From Bacteroidales bacterium (GTDB taxonomy: Bacteria > Bacteroidota > Bacteroidia > Bacteroidales > UBA4417): a stretch of DNA of 64,000 nt. Within the stretch, counting starts at the first letter, position 1, and every line of letters begins with the position of its first letter. Under the pieces are notes generated by a model, which did no database searches, was not told the DNA's origin, and saw nothing but the letters and a program-made list of their open reading frames with translations. Below are positions 9,690 through 20,632 of the stretch, piece after piece. Location of the stretch: NCBI GenBank assembly GCA_016707705.1, contig JADJHD010000051.1, forward strand, positions 1 to 64,000. The letters run 5' to 3'. Position numbers and translations under genes: made by a program.

Positions 9690-12600
9690 TGGTAGTCATG
9701 AATTCGGAATGATATAGGTGCAAGGGCTCTGATAAGGCCCAAACAAGTTTTGTATTTCTCTGATTCACACAATCATACGCAAAATTGTTTAGCCCTCTCA
9801 CTGTACACGCAAAAAAAAGAAAAGCTATAACAATTTTGCGCTCTGTTTCCGTGCATTCATAGTGGTCAAACGTAAATGTAACAAAGATATTGCTATCAAG
9901 GCTGGTTCAATCAACAATGGATGCCTGTTTGGGTCTAAATATAGATATATAAATATGTATCTCTTTCATTTTCATTGTCTTGGTTTAGGTATTTTCATCC
10001 CACTATTTGGCCTTTTGAAATCCTACCACCTTAGTCGGACCAAATAAAAATGAGATGATATATCCTAAATCCTCGACGTTGTTCGCCTGACTCTGCTTTA
10101 TTTTTGTCCATTCCCGCGCTTGCCCGGCATCAGACAAAATCGCAGAAAGTTGATCCTGCTGCGTCTGACTTTGACCATCAAAAGATGGCAACAGAAGCGA
10201 AAGATGCCCTCTATCTGTATGCCTGGAACGGTTATGGTGGCAGCATAGTTTGTAATTGACCGCTGTATCCGTGATCAAGAAGTGGATTGTCAGAACTGGC
10301 AATCCTCAGAGTTTGCTGATGATAACTATTGATGCTTCGGCGACGGATTGCTCATCCTGGGGATTGGCGTAAAGAGGCTGCTCCGGCTAAGAAGCTCATC
10401 TTTGAGAAGCTAAACTTTGATGTGGACATGGACGTTCAGAATTTCGGAAGTCTCCACCTGCGATACTCCATGGACTCGTTTTCTGGCCTAAGGAATCCGA
10501 TGCGCGACAAAGCGTTTTCCTGAACCTTGGCGGTGACCTGGCAAACAGGCGGACTAAGTTGGCTTCCGACTCACTAACACGTAGTGCCTTATCCGCGCAG
10601 GTGCTAACCTTAAAACCGGAAAACGCGGGGTAAAGTCTCTAATCACACTCATAACCCCCCAAAGGATCGTGGAATATGGGTACTGAGCCGCGACCTGAAT
10701 AATCCAACACTATAAGAAGCTGTCCAGCAGGCAGTCAATACGCTAAAGCATGCCAAGCGTTCTCTCTTTGATCTTACCTTGCTCAAGCATCTTGGTGGAA
10801 ATTGAGAAAGTGGGTATTTCAATTCCTTCTCATATTTCCGAAAACGGCATTGATTCCTATCTGGAGCATATGCTCAAGGCCTAAATCTCCATCCTGGGAT
10901 GATGATATGACCAAAATGTGGCAAAGTAGTCTCAAGGCTGCGAATTCTCATTTGCTGGATAAACGCTATTCCGGAAGTTGGTAATGGGGACAAAGCGAGG
11001 AAGACGGCATCCTCAAAACTTCCTAATTACGGTGCTTTTGGATGCTTTCTTTGCGGGTAGTCTGGCAAATGGCTGCAGATCCCGACAATGCTGGTGCCGT
11101 TCTTCAGCAATCGAACTACAATATGTGGATGCTTACCGGTATTGGAACCTGAGGTTCTGGACTACAGCACCATGTGACCGTTGTGGTTATCCCGCCATGA
11201 ACTTCGTCCGGGAGAATCTTCCTTGAAGGTGCCTCTATCATTCCCATTTGGCTGCTACATGTGAAATGTAAAAATACCTGGAAATGGGAAAAGCAATGTT
11301 CGATAACCTGAACAAAATATTCGTAAAAATGATGTTAGTATTTCTTGCGCTCTCAGTGATGTCAGAACCTCTGGAGAAAAGGATGAAATGGAGAGTTTTC
11401 TTTCTTTGTTGAGACTTCTTAAATATGCCTCTTCTGCTTTTCGACAACGGAGCCCCCTCGATCTCAACAAGGTTAGCTTTTCAACACTCAAGCTCACCTT
11501 ACTAACTAAGGGATTTTCAGGAAACAATGAGAGTGATTAAAAAGTATTTGAGCAGACTATTGCCAAGAAACCTCTTTGCATTCATTGGTGTCCGCAGCGA
11601 CGGGATTGTGGCAAAAACTGTTACTAAGGATTTCTCGCTTACGAACCACCCCGACGAATTCACTGTTGTTGTAAAATGAGAAGATCACAGTAAGTTGGCT
11701 CAAACGCTAATAAATCGCAGAAATTTCCTTTATTTGACTCATACTAACTTCCTGCAGGAATGGATTTGCCATTCATGCTCAGTCGGTAAACATAGCTTCT
11801 CGACGGTAATCCGGAAACCGGGCACCCCCTATCGATCCGCTTGAATCTACCTGATACCGGCCCATTCCCTTCCAGAGAGATCAGAAATAATAATTTCTGC
11901 TTGACTAAATGTTGTCTGGACTCCTTGCAAAATACCCTGACACTTGTTTCGGCAGGATCGATATACCGTGGGGAAGTACGCCCTCAGGCTCCTTCAAACC
12001 CGCGAGTTTGGTAGGCAATGAATATATTTCTAGTGAACCAGAAATATAACTGGAGATGGAGAAATCACAAATATAAACCATCAGCTTTGGGTTCACTGTT
12101 GAAACAGTAAAGGTTGAGGAATAAACACCTCGAACCGTCAGCAGTAGTCCCGCTTACTAACCACAGCAGTTAAAATATGACAAACAACCTGTCTGTATCA
12201 GTAGTTGCGTTGATAAATATAGGAAACCAAGCATCTCAACAAGATCGTCCTTGATTGGGAAACCTTGAACTTACATAGGCAACACCCTACAAAGTAAACT
12301 ACCCGCAATCCCAGGTTCAGATTCACAGTTTTCTAGGGAACAAGAGGATTCCGCTTATAAATCATGAACCGGAATTGTTTAGACAATTTGCAACCGAAGT
12401 ATTTATATCCGAAATTCTCAACATCCTATAGTTTCAGTCCGTTCCGGGAACAATTATAACCTGTTAAAAAAAATTGTTTTTCCCTGGGAGCGGTACCAAT
12501 GATTAAAAAGTGCAACGAACAGGGTAGTTTCTTAGTTTCGGGCGAGGGTTCTTGTTAAAATGATTCCAGTTTTGCAAAAAGACCCTTTGACTGACTGAAT

Positions 12601-13200
12601 AAATGTCACCAGGCTTAAAATATAAAGCGGACAGCATTCATTTTTTGAATACTGTCCGCCTCTGTGACCTTAAATCAAACCCTAGATTATAGCCTCTTTT
12701 CGGGTTCCCTGCTGCTTACTTCTGAATGAGTGACTGCAATGGTTTGAGCTTTTCTCTTCTGTTTCGACTTAAACTTCTCCCAGCGTAAATACCTCAAGAA
12801 TTGCCGTCTTGAACCATGATGTGGTGAACATCCCCACTAACATAAAAGGTGTACTGTATATGTCTGGGTGCAAGCGGGGATGATGAAATCTCTTTGAACC
12901 AAACAGCACTCTTGCGAGCAGCATAGGATTGCGGCAGCCTGCTGGAAGGTGATGGTTCAACCGTGCAAGAGGGTTAGAGCATCCATGTCTCTCCATAAAT
13001 GTGACACGGTTATGATTGATCCCAGGCGACAAATGCAATCTAACAGACTAATAAATCTGAATTTTTTTTCTCTTGTCCGTAAGGTTGCTTAGTTTGTGCC
13101 CTGTGAACTGTTTGTTAACTGTTAAAACGATTGCCTTTATCAGAGACGGGGAACAAACCTTGGTTTTACTTTAATTACCGACGCGTACCCTTGCAGTAAT
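9690..13200. other. About 3.5 kb without a recognisable gene
   Basis: Both strands are full of stops. The longest pieces are on the plus strand (10.33-11.23 kb) and include FEKLNFDVDMDVQNFGSLHL, LKHAKRSLFDLTLLKHLGG and a MAADPDNAGAVLQQSNYNMW-like run in shifted frames. They look like a decayed plus-strand gene of 600 or more codons (about 10.1-12.1 kb), but I do not recognise a family. From 12.4 to 13.2 kb the sequence is AT-rich with nothing supported. Confidence 0.4.
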
Positions 13201-13279
13201 TTTGTAAGAATTAGAGTCACCCCACAGCCATGGACAGCCAGAATCCGCAAGAAGCAGTCGGGTGCCCGAATTCAGGAAG

Positions 13280-13570
13280 TCATTCCCAATAGCCGGCGGA
13301 CGTTCCAGAAAATGGTACCTACATTCGTGTACTATTCTGGCCGCCTCGGCGTGTTGTTTGTGGGGAATCTCGTTTCCTGCCCTAAACCCTTGGATTCAGG
13401 TTTACCTAATCCTGAATTCAGCAGACTTAGTTTCTGGATTCTGGCTTGTGGCTCCAAGCGGCAAGACGGATGGATTCAAACTTTGTCTGCTAGTTGGTGG
13501 AGGTTGCTTTACCTTGGAGTTCTAGGCTACTAATCCGAGTATTCTGATTCTGACTTCTGCCTCTGAATTC
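13280..13570. repeat. Worn copy of the dispersed repeat
   Basis: It contains fragments such as CCTGAATTCAG, GGATTCTGG, GGATGGATTC and a closing TATTCTGATTCTGACTTCTGCC, the same vocabulary as the 37.81-kb element, with the central GC palindrome degraded. It has no coding potential I would support. Confidence 0.4.
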
Positions 13571-13599
13571 TTCTTCCTTTCCGAATTTTTCCCTTTTTC

Positions 13600-14580
13600 A
13601 AATCTCAAGATTTTCTCACAAACGTGCCTCCTCCACCTCCTGAATTTCAGCTTCTTCCTCATCCGACATCTCTGACCACTCTGCTTTCATTCGCTCATGC
13701 GCTTTCATGATGATGCTGTGAATGCTTTCCTAAATCCAAACCTCCGAAGAGTATCCTGTAAAGCTAAGCAGTTAACCAGCAGATTGCCAGTAATCAATTT
13801 TCACCACTTTGGCCACATCCGCCAAAATGGCATTCAGAGGAACATCACTACCTGGCAAGAATGAAAACATTAGGGGGAAAGAGTCGAAAATAAAGTACCA
13901 AGGCTTATGAAAAATTGGAGTTGTTCATCATATTTATCTTTCTTTGAGTATCAATAATCAGAAATTCATCTAAAGTTTTCCTTCAAGTCCCTTCCTGAGT
14001 GTATGCGTTGACTTACATATCCCTCTCCGTGGGGACCAATAGTCTTGAGGTTTTCGCCTGTTTTATTGGCTACCTCCTGCAGGGTCATACCTTTCCCAGT
14101 TTATTCCACACAAACACCTGCCTTTCATATTTGCAGTTTGTCCAGGTGCACAAACAGCCCTTCCCAGAAAAACTCTTTAAGTCAGATCCCAAATTCCAGT
14201 CACCATCTTCCGAGGATAATATTCTGGACGGATGCTGTTTTCCCCACTCCTCTTCATCCTGTCCTGCCAATCTCCCCAAGGAAATTCTTTGGTATTTTTC
14301 CGGTAGCGGTCGAAAACGATCTTATCTCTGGCCAAATTCTGGAACAGCCAGTACTTAATTGATTTATTTCTTCCTTGCTCACCACATTGTCCGAGCCGAT
14401 TACCATCCATCCTGCATTATATCGCGTGCATCCTCATCGGAATTTACCTTCTCCACGGATAAGAAACCTGAATAGGAGGTTAGTTACAATCTACCAACAG
14501 TTTCCCAGTAATGGTTTGATTCCTGTTTCCCGCCATTTCTATATTTCCTCCGTCGCTGTCATATTACCTTGACAGACGAA
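13600..14580 (-). pseudogene. Unrecognised broken gene
   Basis: Minus-strand pieces read in order AGWMVIGSDNVVSKEEINQ, a LARDKIVFDRYRKNTKEFP run, a GLFVHLDKLQI/KAGVCVE run, GKGMTLQEVANKTGENLKTI, and further downstream KAHERMKAEWSEMSDEEEAE. The composition looks like real protein broken by indels, and one piece resembles a LysM-type repeat (GMTLQEVANKTGENL). I cannot name a family. Frames change about every 100-150 bp. Confidence 0.3.
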
Positions 14581-14635
14581 TGACTTCTAATTTTACTTTT
14601 AATTATCCTGAATTCTTTATAATTGTTATAGTACA

Positions 14636-14700
14636 AAAAATAGAACACGGATGACACAGATGTAAACTCGATCCGCCAGCCTAAGGACAGACTTTGATTG
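14636..14700. repeat. Dispersed repeat with GAACACGGATGACAC core, copy 1
   Basis: AATAGAACACGGATGACACAGATG here matches AATAGAACACAGATGACACGGATG at 16.38 kb. It is followed by a short ATCCGCCAGCC piece of the hairpin element. It is intergenic. Confidence 0.6.
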
Positions 14701-15144
14701 TGCTTTTGTCAGAAACTACTCCTATATTTTCTCTGCAGAATCGTTTGCCTGTTCTGCGAAAATCACCGCATAATTTGTATTTTGCGTAACTGAAGCGAGA
14801 AACCCTTGCTACTTCTTGCAAGAATTCACTACCGTCTGTGAGGTCAATGACTCTATCCAATAAATTCAAAGGTCATTTATTCAGGATCCAGTTTAATTCT
14901 TAATATGCTCCTTCTATGTTTCGGGTAAAGATAAATTCCAATAGTAAGGAATTTAGAAAATCGGCTGGCTCTGAATTAAGTGAATTATGAAAACGAGTTA
15001 AGAGACGGCAAGATGACTCAAAGGATTGAATTTTTTCGCCGGAACCACCTGCAGAATTACTATTCAGAAATCGATAAGACTGTAAAGGGCTCTTGTGATC
15101 TCTGACTCGCAGACTGTCGCCCAGTCCGGTCCCCCAGACTTTTA

Positions 15145-16010
15145 AGGAAATAATCTTACAGAGTACTGAACCTTAAGGTACAAGGGTATTATCGGTCAGA
15201 ACGCAGCACCAGCTCCATAATGAAGTGGGTTCACTTTCTCAATCGGGACCATCCTTCCTCGTTTCATTCATCTTATCTTCTATATAAGGTGGCCGAAATT
15301 CTGAGTTTCTACCAGTCCGGCTAGCATCTTCAGGAAACCTGTCATTCCTTTCCAGGTTTTCCAATGGCTGTACATTCCTTTCGACGTCACATTATACCTG
15401 TCGTTTGATATCCTCCTGCTTGCAAAGTAATCCTTCCAGGTGTTGAGCAAAAACGGCTCTTCTGCATCATCAAAATAGGCGTCGAAGCGATGACTCATCT
15501 CCCTCAATGTATCTTCTGGTAAATATAACTGGCAGTATCCAGCATCCTCCACCGCGCACAAAATGCCGAACCCGCTCAATCTCAACGTGAATTCAGACGT
15601 TTTTAGAATTTCAGTCTTCGTGAATATGTCACCGTATGCACCCCAAACGACTGAAGAACCTCTCACCGATGGCTTGATCACAAAGGGATAGGGAGAAGAG
15701 CAATCCGTTTCCAGCAGAGATGTAATCGGTTTTTCTCAAAGAACAGCCCCGGCAAATAGGCCCTGTACTAATTTATGGGAAGGCGAACTTATCCTTGAAA
15801 AGTGTGATTTTCTCCGGCAAGCCCAGGAATCCTAGGTTCCTGCTGATCCAGTAATCATGATTTCTCTGAGTTCAAGTATATCCTAACCAGCCTCGATTTT
15901 CCTGATCTCTGCCTGACCGCCTCTTCACCTAGAACAAAACGCATCTTTATCCGGGATCAAAATGTATATTCCCCGAAGGTTCAAACACTGTACGGTATTT
16001 TTATCCCTGA
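15145..16010 (-). pseudogene. Unrecognised gene, partly open
   Basis: The best-preserved piece is a 133-codon open frame (15280-15681) containing IFTKTEILKTSEFTLRLSGF and LREMSHRFDAYFDDAEEPF, ending KMLAGLVETQNFGHLI. In-order pieces upstream in other frames (HFDPG..RCVLGEEAVRQRSGKSRLVRIYLNS, NQQEPRIPGLAGE) and a downstream IEKVNPLHYGAGAAF suggest a longer minus-strand gene broken by shifts. No family is recognised. The flanks to 16.1 kb hold nothing else supported. Confidence 0.35.
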
Positions 16011-16117
16011 TTGTTTCTTCAGGAACTCGAACATAGGGGTTTGATCAAGTAAAATCCATGAATAGCGTTGTTGGCGTACCTGCAAATTTAGGGAATAAGG
16101 GAATTGGCAGTGTAGGT

Positions 16118-16252
16118 GCGCGGAAGGGCGGGCGATTGTCATGCGATGGGTCCGGCAAATGTGTCCGTCGATAGTCAGGCCGATGGTCATGCAATAGTCA
16201 TGCGATTGTCGCGATTGTCATTCAATAGTCATGCGATAGTCAGGCAATTGTT
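16118..16252. repeat. Array of degenerate GCRATNGTCAT decamers
   Basis: About ten copies of a 10-11 bp unit (GCGATTGTCAT, CGATAGTCAGG, CGATGGTCATG, GCAATAGTCAT and similar) run head to tail and end in CAATTGTTTGGGGA. The same unit and the same ending recur at 18.4-18.8 kb. Confidence 0.8.
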
Positions 16253-16376
16253 TGGGGAAATCCTCTGCGAAAATCCCCTATTTATCCGCGCCAATCAGCG
16301 AGAAACCCATGTTGGTCCGGCAAAAGTTCAATTTCAAAGTTTTCCCAAAGGAGTCAATTGTGTACCGGTAGCAATG

Positions 16377-16425
16377 AATAGAACACAGATGACACGGATG
16401 CAACACGATTAACACTGATTTGGAC
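16377..16425. repeat. Dispersed repeat with GAACACAGATGACAC core, copy 2
   Basis: The block AATAGAACACAGATGACACGGATG followed by CAACACGATTAACACTGATTT is a second copy of the 14.64-kb element. A T/C-rich low-complexity stretch (about 16.53-16.64 kb) follows; the open frames over it are compositional. Confidence 0.65.
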
Positions 16426-16590
16426 CGCACCTCGTGTCAAACAATTCCCCATTCCTCAAATTACCGAATTACCGAATTTTCAAATTCCTCCTACCAAATC
16501 TTTACCCTTTTCCGTCAGGGGACGGACTTTGTCTTTCCTCTTATCCTTTGTTTTGTTCCTTTTCCTTTTGCTCTTTTTCCTTTTGCTTTT

Positions 16591-18293
16591 ATCCTACCAA
16601 ATTTTCACCCTCTTCCCCTCATCTCTCCACATCCCCCCTCCCATGTACCAAAAGGCACAGAACTCCGGCAGGTTCGACAAGGGACCGATTACCCGGAATT
16701 TAGCAGGAGAATGCACATCACTCTTCGCAATATTGGTGATAACCTCGGACGCATGTTGATCATCCGGGCAAGGGCGTAGCCAAGGAAGAAACACTGAGCA
16801 GGTGAATAATGGCAATGTTTTATTTTCCTTGAACTGGGAAGTCTTCATGAAAGCCTCATATCCCATGCTGATACCGGCCAGATCGGCGATATTTTCGCCC
16901 TGGGTCATTCGCCGTTGATATGCAGACTGTCGATAGCCACAAATGCATTGAACTGCTCCACAATCAGGCAGTGCGTGCAGAGAAACTGGCTGAATCGGCT
17001 GCCGTCCACCAGTTGTTGATTGCCTTCCCTGTCGTACTTACAGCCCTGATCATCAAAGCCATGGGTGATCTCATGCCCGAAGGTTGAACCGCCAATAATG
17101 GAATACAGAATGGCATCATCAGCCAGCACATGCTCATAGCCTGGGACCAGGATATTGCAGCCCGGCACGCAGATCTCGTTATTGGATGGATTGTAGGCAT
17201 ACACCTGTCCCACAAGCTCGCCCAGGGAACCATCGGTTTGCTCCACCACCCTTTTCCAGCGGGGTTTTTGTTCGGCTACTCCCGACAAGGTAGCTCCGTA
17301 GAAGCTAAAGGACTCATTGAAGGAATTATCATCCATATACTGAGCCATGCCGCTGTAGAGGTGAAACTTGAGGTAATTCTTCCACTCCTCCAGGGTAAAG
17401 GGACTTCAGGTAGCCATTGAATGCCTTGAGAAAAACTCAAGGTTGTCCGACAATCACTGAATCCACGGACTTCAAGCCCGACTGCTCCATAAACAGTTTC
17501 CAGTCGGGCCCAGAGCCAGTTCTGTGAGTTTTGCGAGGATTAGCTTGGGATAGTTCAGAAGTGGATCGCGGGTATCTTCAATTTTGTGGGAAGAGCTGGC
17601 AAGGGCGGTTTCCAGTTTCATCAGATTTTTGGCTGCAGTCCCGGCCTTTTGTTCATCGTATCCCAGCAGCTGGAACATCTTGCCGGCATGCTCCACGAAT
17701 TTCTGACGGATCAGTTTGGCGCGCCCGTCGGTATCGAAATAATAGCTTCTGTCGTAGAGGCTAAGTCCGCCCCACTATGCGGATAGCATTTTAGAGCTGA
17801 TGGTCATCCTGTCCGATGTAAAACCCAAACAAAGCAGAACCGGTATAGGGCCTGAGTTTTGCTGCGGTGCCGGCCAGAGATTCGGGCTCATATCGCTGAT
17901 GGCTTCAATTTCTGCAAGTTCCGGCTGAATATCCTTCATTCCCCTGACGTTCAGGTTCAGGCTATCCATTCCCGAATAGAAGAAATGCCCAATATTCTGC
18001 TTATCGCTGCCTGGGTCGGGATTCTTAAGAGCCGCTGCCGATTCGCAAATCTCCTTAATCTGGGCATTGATGGTATCCTGAATCATCTGCCATAAACCAT
18101 TGCTTTGTTCCGATGCAGGAATAGGATGCTGCTTAAACCAGCTCCCATTGGCAAAGGCGAAAAAATCATCCCCCGGCTTCACTGTCGAATCAATATGCGA
18201 AACCATAGGATCCGCCTCTGTTTTAACAGTGTTTTTGCAGGAAACAAATGCAAGAAGAAACGAAAAAAGGAAAAGGGTGAGGGTTGTCTTCAT
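16591..18293 (-). pseudogene. M13-family zinc metallopeptidase (neprilysin/PepO-like), frameshifted with an internal deletion
   Basis: M13 enzymes are secreted endopeptidases. The start at 18293 gives a lipoprotein leader (FLLAFVSCKN), then DSTVKPGDDFFAFANGSWFK, the classic N-terminal M13 motif, in 172 open codons. Further pieces are YFDTDGRAKLIRQKF, FQLLGYDEQKAGTAAKNLMK, FNESFSFYGATLSG, PRWKRVVEQTDGSLGELVGQ, NPSNNEICVPGCNILVPGYE, the zinc motif GHEITHGFDDQG, FNAFVAIDSLHINGE, GENIADLAGISMGYEA and a C-terminal VHSPAKFRVIGPLSNLPEF with KRVKIW. Between GELVGQVY and AYNPSNNE about 100 residues of the usual family sequence (the LDWM.. helix region) are missing in frame. Six or so shifts break the rest. 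Confidence 0.85.
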
Positions 18294-18404
18294 TGGGTAG
18301 GGCTTAAAAATTACGATAGCCTGGCAGCAAGGTTCTATTGCCGGAAAGCTCAGTAAAAGTATAGTTTAAATCTAAGGGGCCTGAGTAAAATCGATGAAAT
18401 GGGG

Positions 18405-18790
18405 GGAGTAATCGATGAAGGGGAGGGTCAGACGATTGTCATTCGGTAGTCAGACGATTGTCAGGTAATTGTTTGGGGGAGGTGGTTGCTCCATTGCAGG
18501 CGTGTCATACGATGGTCATGCGATTGTCATGCAATTGTTTGGGGAGCTCTGCTGCAATTGACTTACTACTGCCTGACTATTGAATGACCATTGTTTGACT
18601 ATTGTCTGACTATTGCTTGTGTGTCATACGATGGTCATGCGGTGGTCATACAATTGTTTGGGGAGCTCTGCTGCAATTGACTGACTACTACCTGACTATT
18701 GAATGACCATTGTTTGACTATCGTCTGACTATTGCTTGACTATTGTTTGACTATCGTCCGACTATTGACTGACTGTTGCTTGACCCTCTC
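18405..18790. repeat. Compound repeat: GTCATNCGAT decamers and their inverted TGACTATTG counterparts
   Basis: Two direct repeats of about 119 bp begin at 18502 and 18621 (GTGTCATACGATGGTCATGC). Each has a left arm of CGATNGTCATGC units, a centre of CAATTGTTTGGGGAGCTCTG then CTGCAATTGACT, and a right arm of TGACTATTG / TGACCATTG units, which are the reverse complement of the left-arm decamers. The right arm of the second copy is extended to 18.79 kb. The arms can pair with each other. No open frame is supported here or on to 19.12 kb. Confidence 0.85.
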
Positions 18791-19119
18791 CTACAACAAA
18801 TTCTTGTCTCAGTCTTCCCTTCTACTCATATCTTTTTCTAAATTTAACTGCTTTTCAAACCAGGATATTGCGGTTTTGGATATTGACAGATTAGGTTATT
18901 GTGAGTTGGATATAGAAATTGTGGTTGCTGGTCTTGTCAAAGCAAAGAAATCTATCTTGGCTCTTCAATCTCATGCTTATTACCCATTTTGAGCTGGCTT
19001 TGAGCTAAGTAATTTACCAATTGGGGAAAACCGGGAGTTGTATGCAAGCTTGAAAACATAGAAACACAGGTAGCAACAAGCGAAAGAAACAATATAAACA
19101 CCTTAAAAACGACAGTTCT

Positions 19120-19821
19120 ATGAAAAAAAATCTAAAAACTTCCGTAACGGTTTTTATGTTACTTGTCTTAACAATGGCATTACATGCTCAAACTGATGTA
19201 ACGCAATTTCTTGGTATTCCTGTCAATGGAAGCAAATCAGAAATGATTGAGAAATTGAAATCTAAAGGGTTTAAAATTACCCCTGAAAATAAAGATATCT
19301 TAGTTGGAGAATTCAATGGCACGAATGTTAATATACATATTGCAACAAATAACAATAAAGTATGTCGGATAATGATTAACGATGTCCATCCTATAAGCGA
19401 GATTGATATTAAAATAAGATTTAATAAACTTTGTCAACAATTTCAAAATAATAGGAGGTATCTTTCTACTTCGATATTATCGTCAGACTTTACTATATCT
19501 GATGATGAAGATATATCTTATGAATTAACAGTTAATAATAAGAGATACGAGGCTGTTTATTATCAACTACCTACAAATCTGGATTCTGCTGCAACAGTTG
19601 AAGAATTAAAGACTTTTCTTTTGACCAAATATTCTGAAGACCAACTATCTAGTCCAAAAGAAGAATTACAAAAGGAGATATTAGAAACAGGTCTATCTTA
19701 TTTTATGGATAAATATTCAAAAAAAGTAGTCTGGTTTATGATAAATGAATATTTGGGAGAATATTATATCACAATGTATTATGACAATGAATATAATAGA
19801 GCAAATGGAGACGAGTTATAA
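19120..19821 (+). CDS. Secreted protein of unknown function
   Basis: The 233-residue product starts with a clear signal peptide (MKKNLKTSVTVFMLLVLTMA, cleavage likely after LHAQ). The mature part has a TDVTQFLGIPVNGSKSEMIE opening and mixed alpha/beta composition rich in N, K, I and Y, ending with an aromatic YLGEYYITMYYDNEY segment. I do not recognise a named domain. It is intact and clearly more AT-rich than the broken genes on both sides. It lies 91 bp upstream of the PLD-like gene on the same strand; the spacer contains a GCACACAACAGTGGCTTGTA motif of a type often found between mobile small genes. Confidence 0.75.
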   Translation: MKKNLKTSVTVFMLLVLTMALHAQTDVTQFLGIPVNGSKSEMIEKLKSKGFKITPENKDILVGEFNGTNVNIHIATNNNKVCRIMINDVHPISEIDIKIRFNKLCQQFQNNRRYLSTSILSSDFTISDDEDISYELTVNNKRYEAVYYQLPTNLDSAATVEELKTFLLTKYSEDQLSSPKEELQKEILETGLSYFMDKYSKKVVWFMINEYLGEYYITMYYDNEYNRANGDEL

Positions 19822-19912
19822 TAAACAATGAAAAAGCTAGCACACAACAGTGGCTTGTAACATTGGCGGCAACCAATTATAAATTAACCTTTATTGCATA
19901 CTAGAAAAAACT

Positions 19913-20632
19913 ATGGCAGAATTCCTTACCACTAACGGTACATCATTCCAGATTGAAAATATTATAATTGAAGCTAAAAGTAAACTTGTATTAGTTTCAC
20001 CATTCTTGCAGATATCAAAGACCTTTTATGAAAGATTAAAAGATGCTTCAAATAATAATGTTTCAATAAAGATTATCTATGGCAAAGATGAGCTTAAACC
20101 AAATGAGCGTAATTCTCTTGCTGAACTCAAGAATCTAGAATTATACTATTTTCAGAACCTGCATGCGAAATGCTATCTTAATGAAAGCAAAATGGTTATT
20201 ACCTCTATGAATATGTATGAATTCTCTGAGAAAAATAATCGAGAAATGGGTGTCTTAATTGACCGTATTGCAGATAAAGTGGTATTTGATAAAGCTATTA
20301 GTGAAACACATTCAATAATACAATCAGCTGAATTAATTCCTTTAAATAAATCAATTAGACAAACTGTTTCCCAATATAATAAAGTCCAGAATGCTCCAGC
20401 GAAACAATCATTTCAAAAAGTAATTCGAGGTTATTGCATTAGATGTGAGAAAAGGATAGAATATAACCCAGAAAGGCCTTACTGTCCTGAGTGCTTTAGC
20501 GTTTGGGTCCAATATGAAAACCCAGACTATACGGAAAATGTTTGTCACCGTTGTGGAGAGTATGATAAAACAAGCATGAATAAGTCTCAATGTAGTTCTT
20601 GTTATAAATTATGGAAGAGGGAATCTAAATAA
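19913..20632 (+). CDS. PLD-like domain protein with C-terminal zinc ribbons
   Basis: Residues about 15-150 form a phospholipase D-like fold: KLVLVSPFLQISKTFYERL, IKIIYGKDE, and the catalytic-type motif HAKCYLNESKMVITSMN (HxK present; the usual D is replaced by a later N/E arrangement), typical of single-motif PLD nucleases. The C-terminal 75 residues carry two zinc ribbons: CIRCEKRI(...)YCPEC and CHRCG(...)CSSC, giving four CxxC knuckles. The product has no signal peptide, so it is cytoplasmic and a nucleic-acid enzyme or binder is likely. It is complete at 239 residues, AT-rich, and directly precedes a type I restriction locus. A role in defence is inference from context. Confidence 0.75.
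   Translation: MAEFLTTNGTSFQIENIIIEAKSKLVLVSPFLQISKTFYERLKDASNNNVSIKIIYGKDELKPNERNSLAELKNLELYYFQNLHAKCYLNESKMVITSMNMYEFSEKNNREMGVLIDRIADKVVFDKAISETHSIIQSAELIPLNKSIRQTVSQYNKVQNAPAKQSFQKVIRGYCIRCEKRIEYNPERPYCPECFSVWVQYENPDYTENVCHRCGEYDKTSMNKSQCSSCYKLWKRESK

Noticed and set aside
16430..16780. Plus-strand frames rich in Phe, Leu and Pro
   Set aside because: They come from a T/C-rich low-complexity stretch and overlap each other in all three frames.
18405..18790. Possible CRISPR array
   Set aside because: Units are contiguous 10-mers without spacers of constant length, and no cas gene is nearby.
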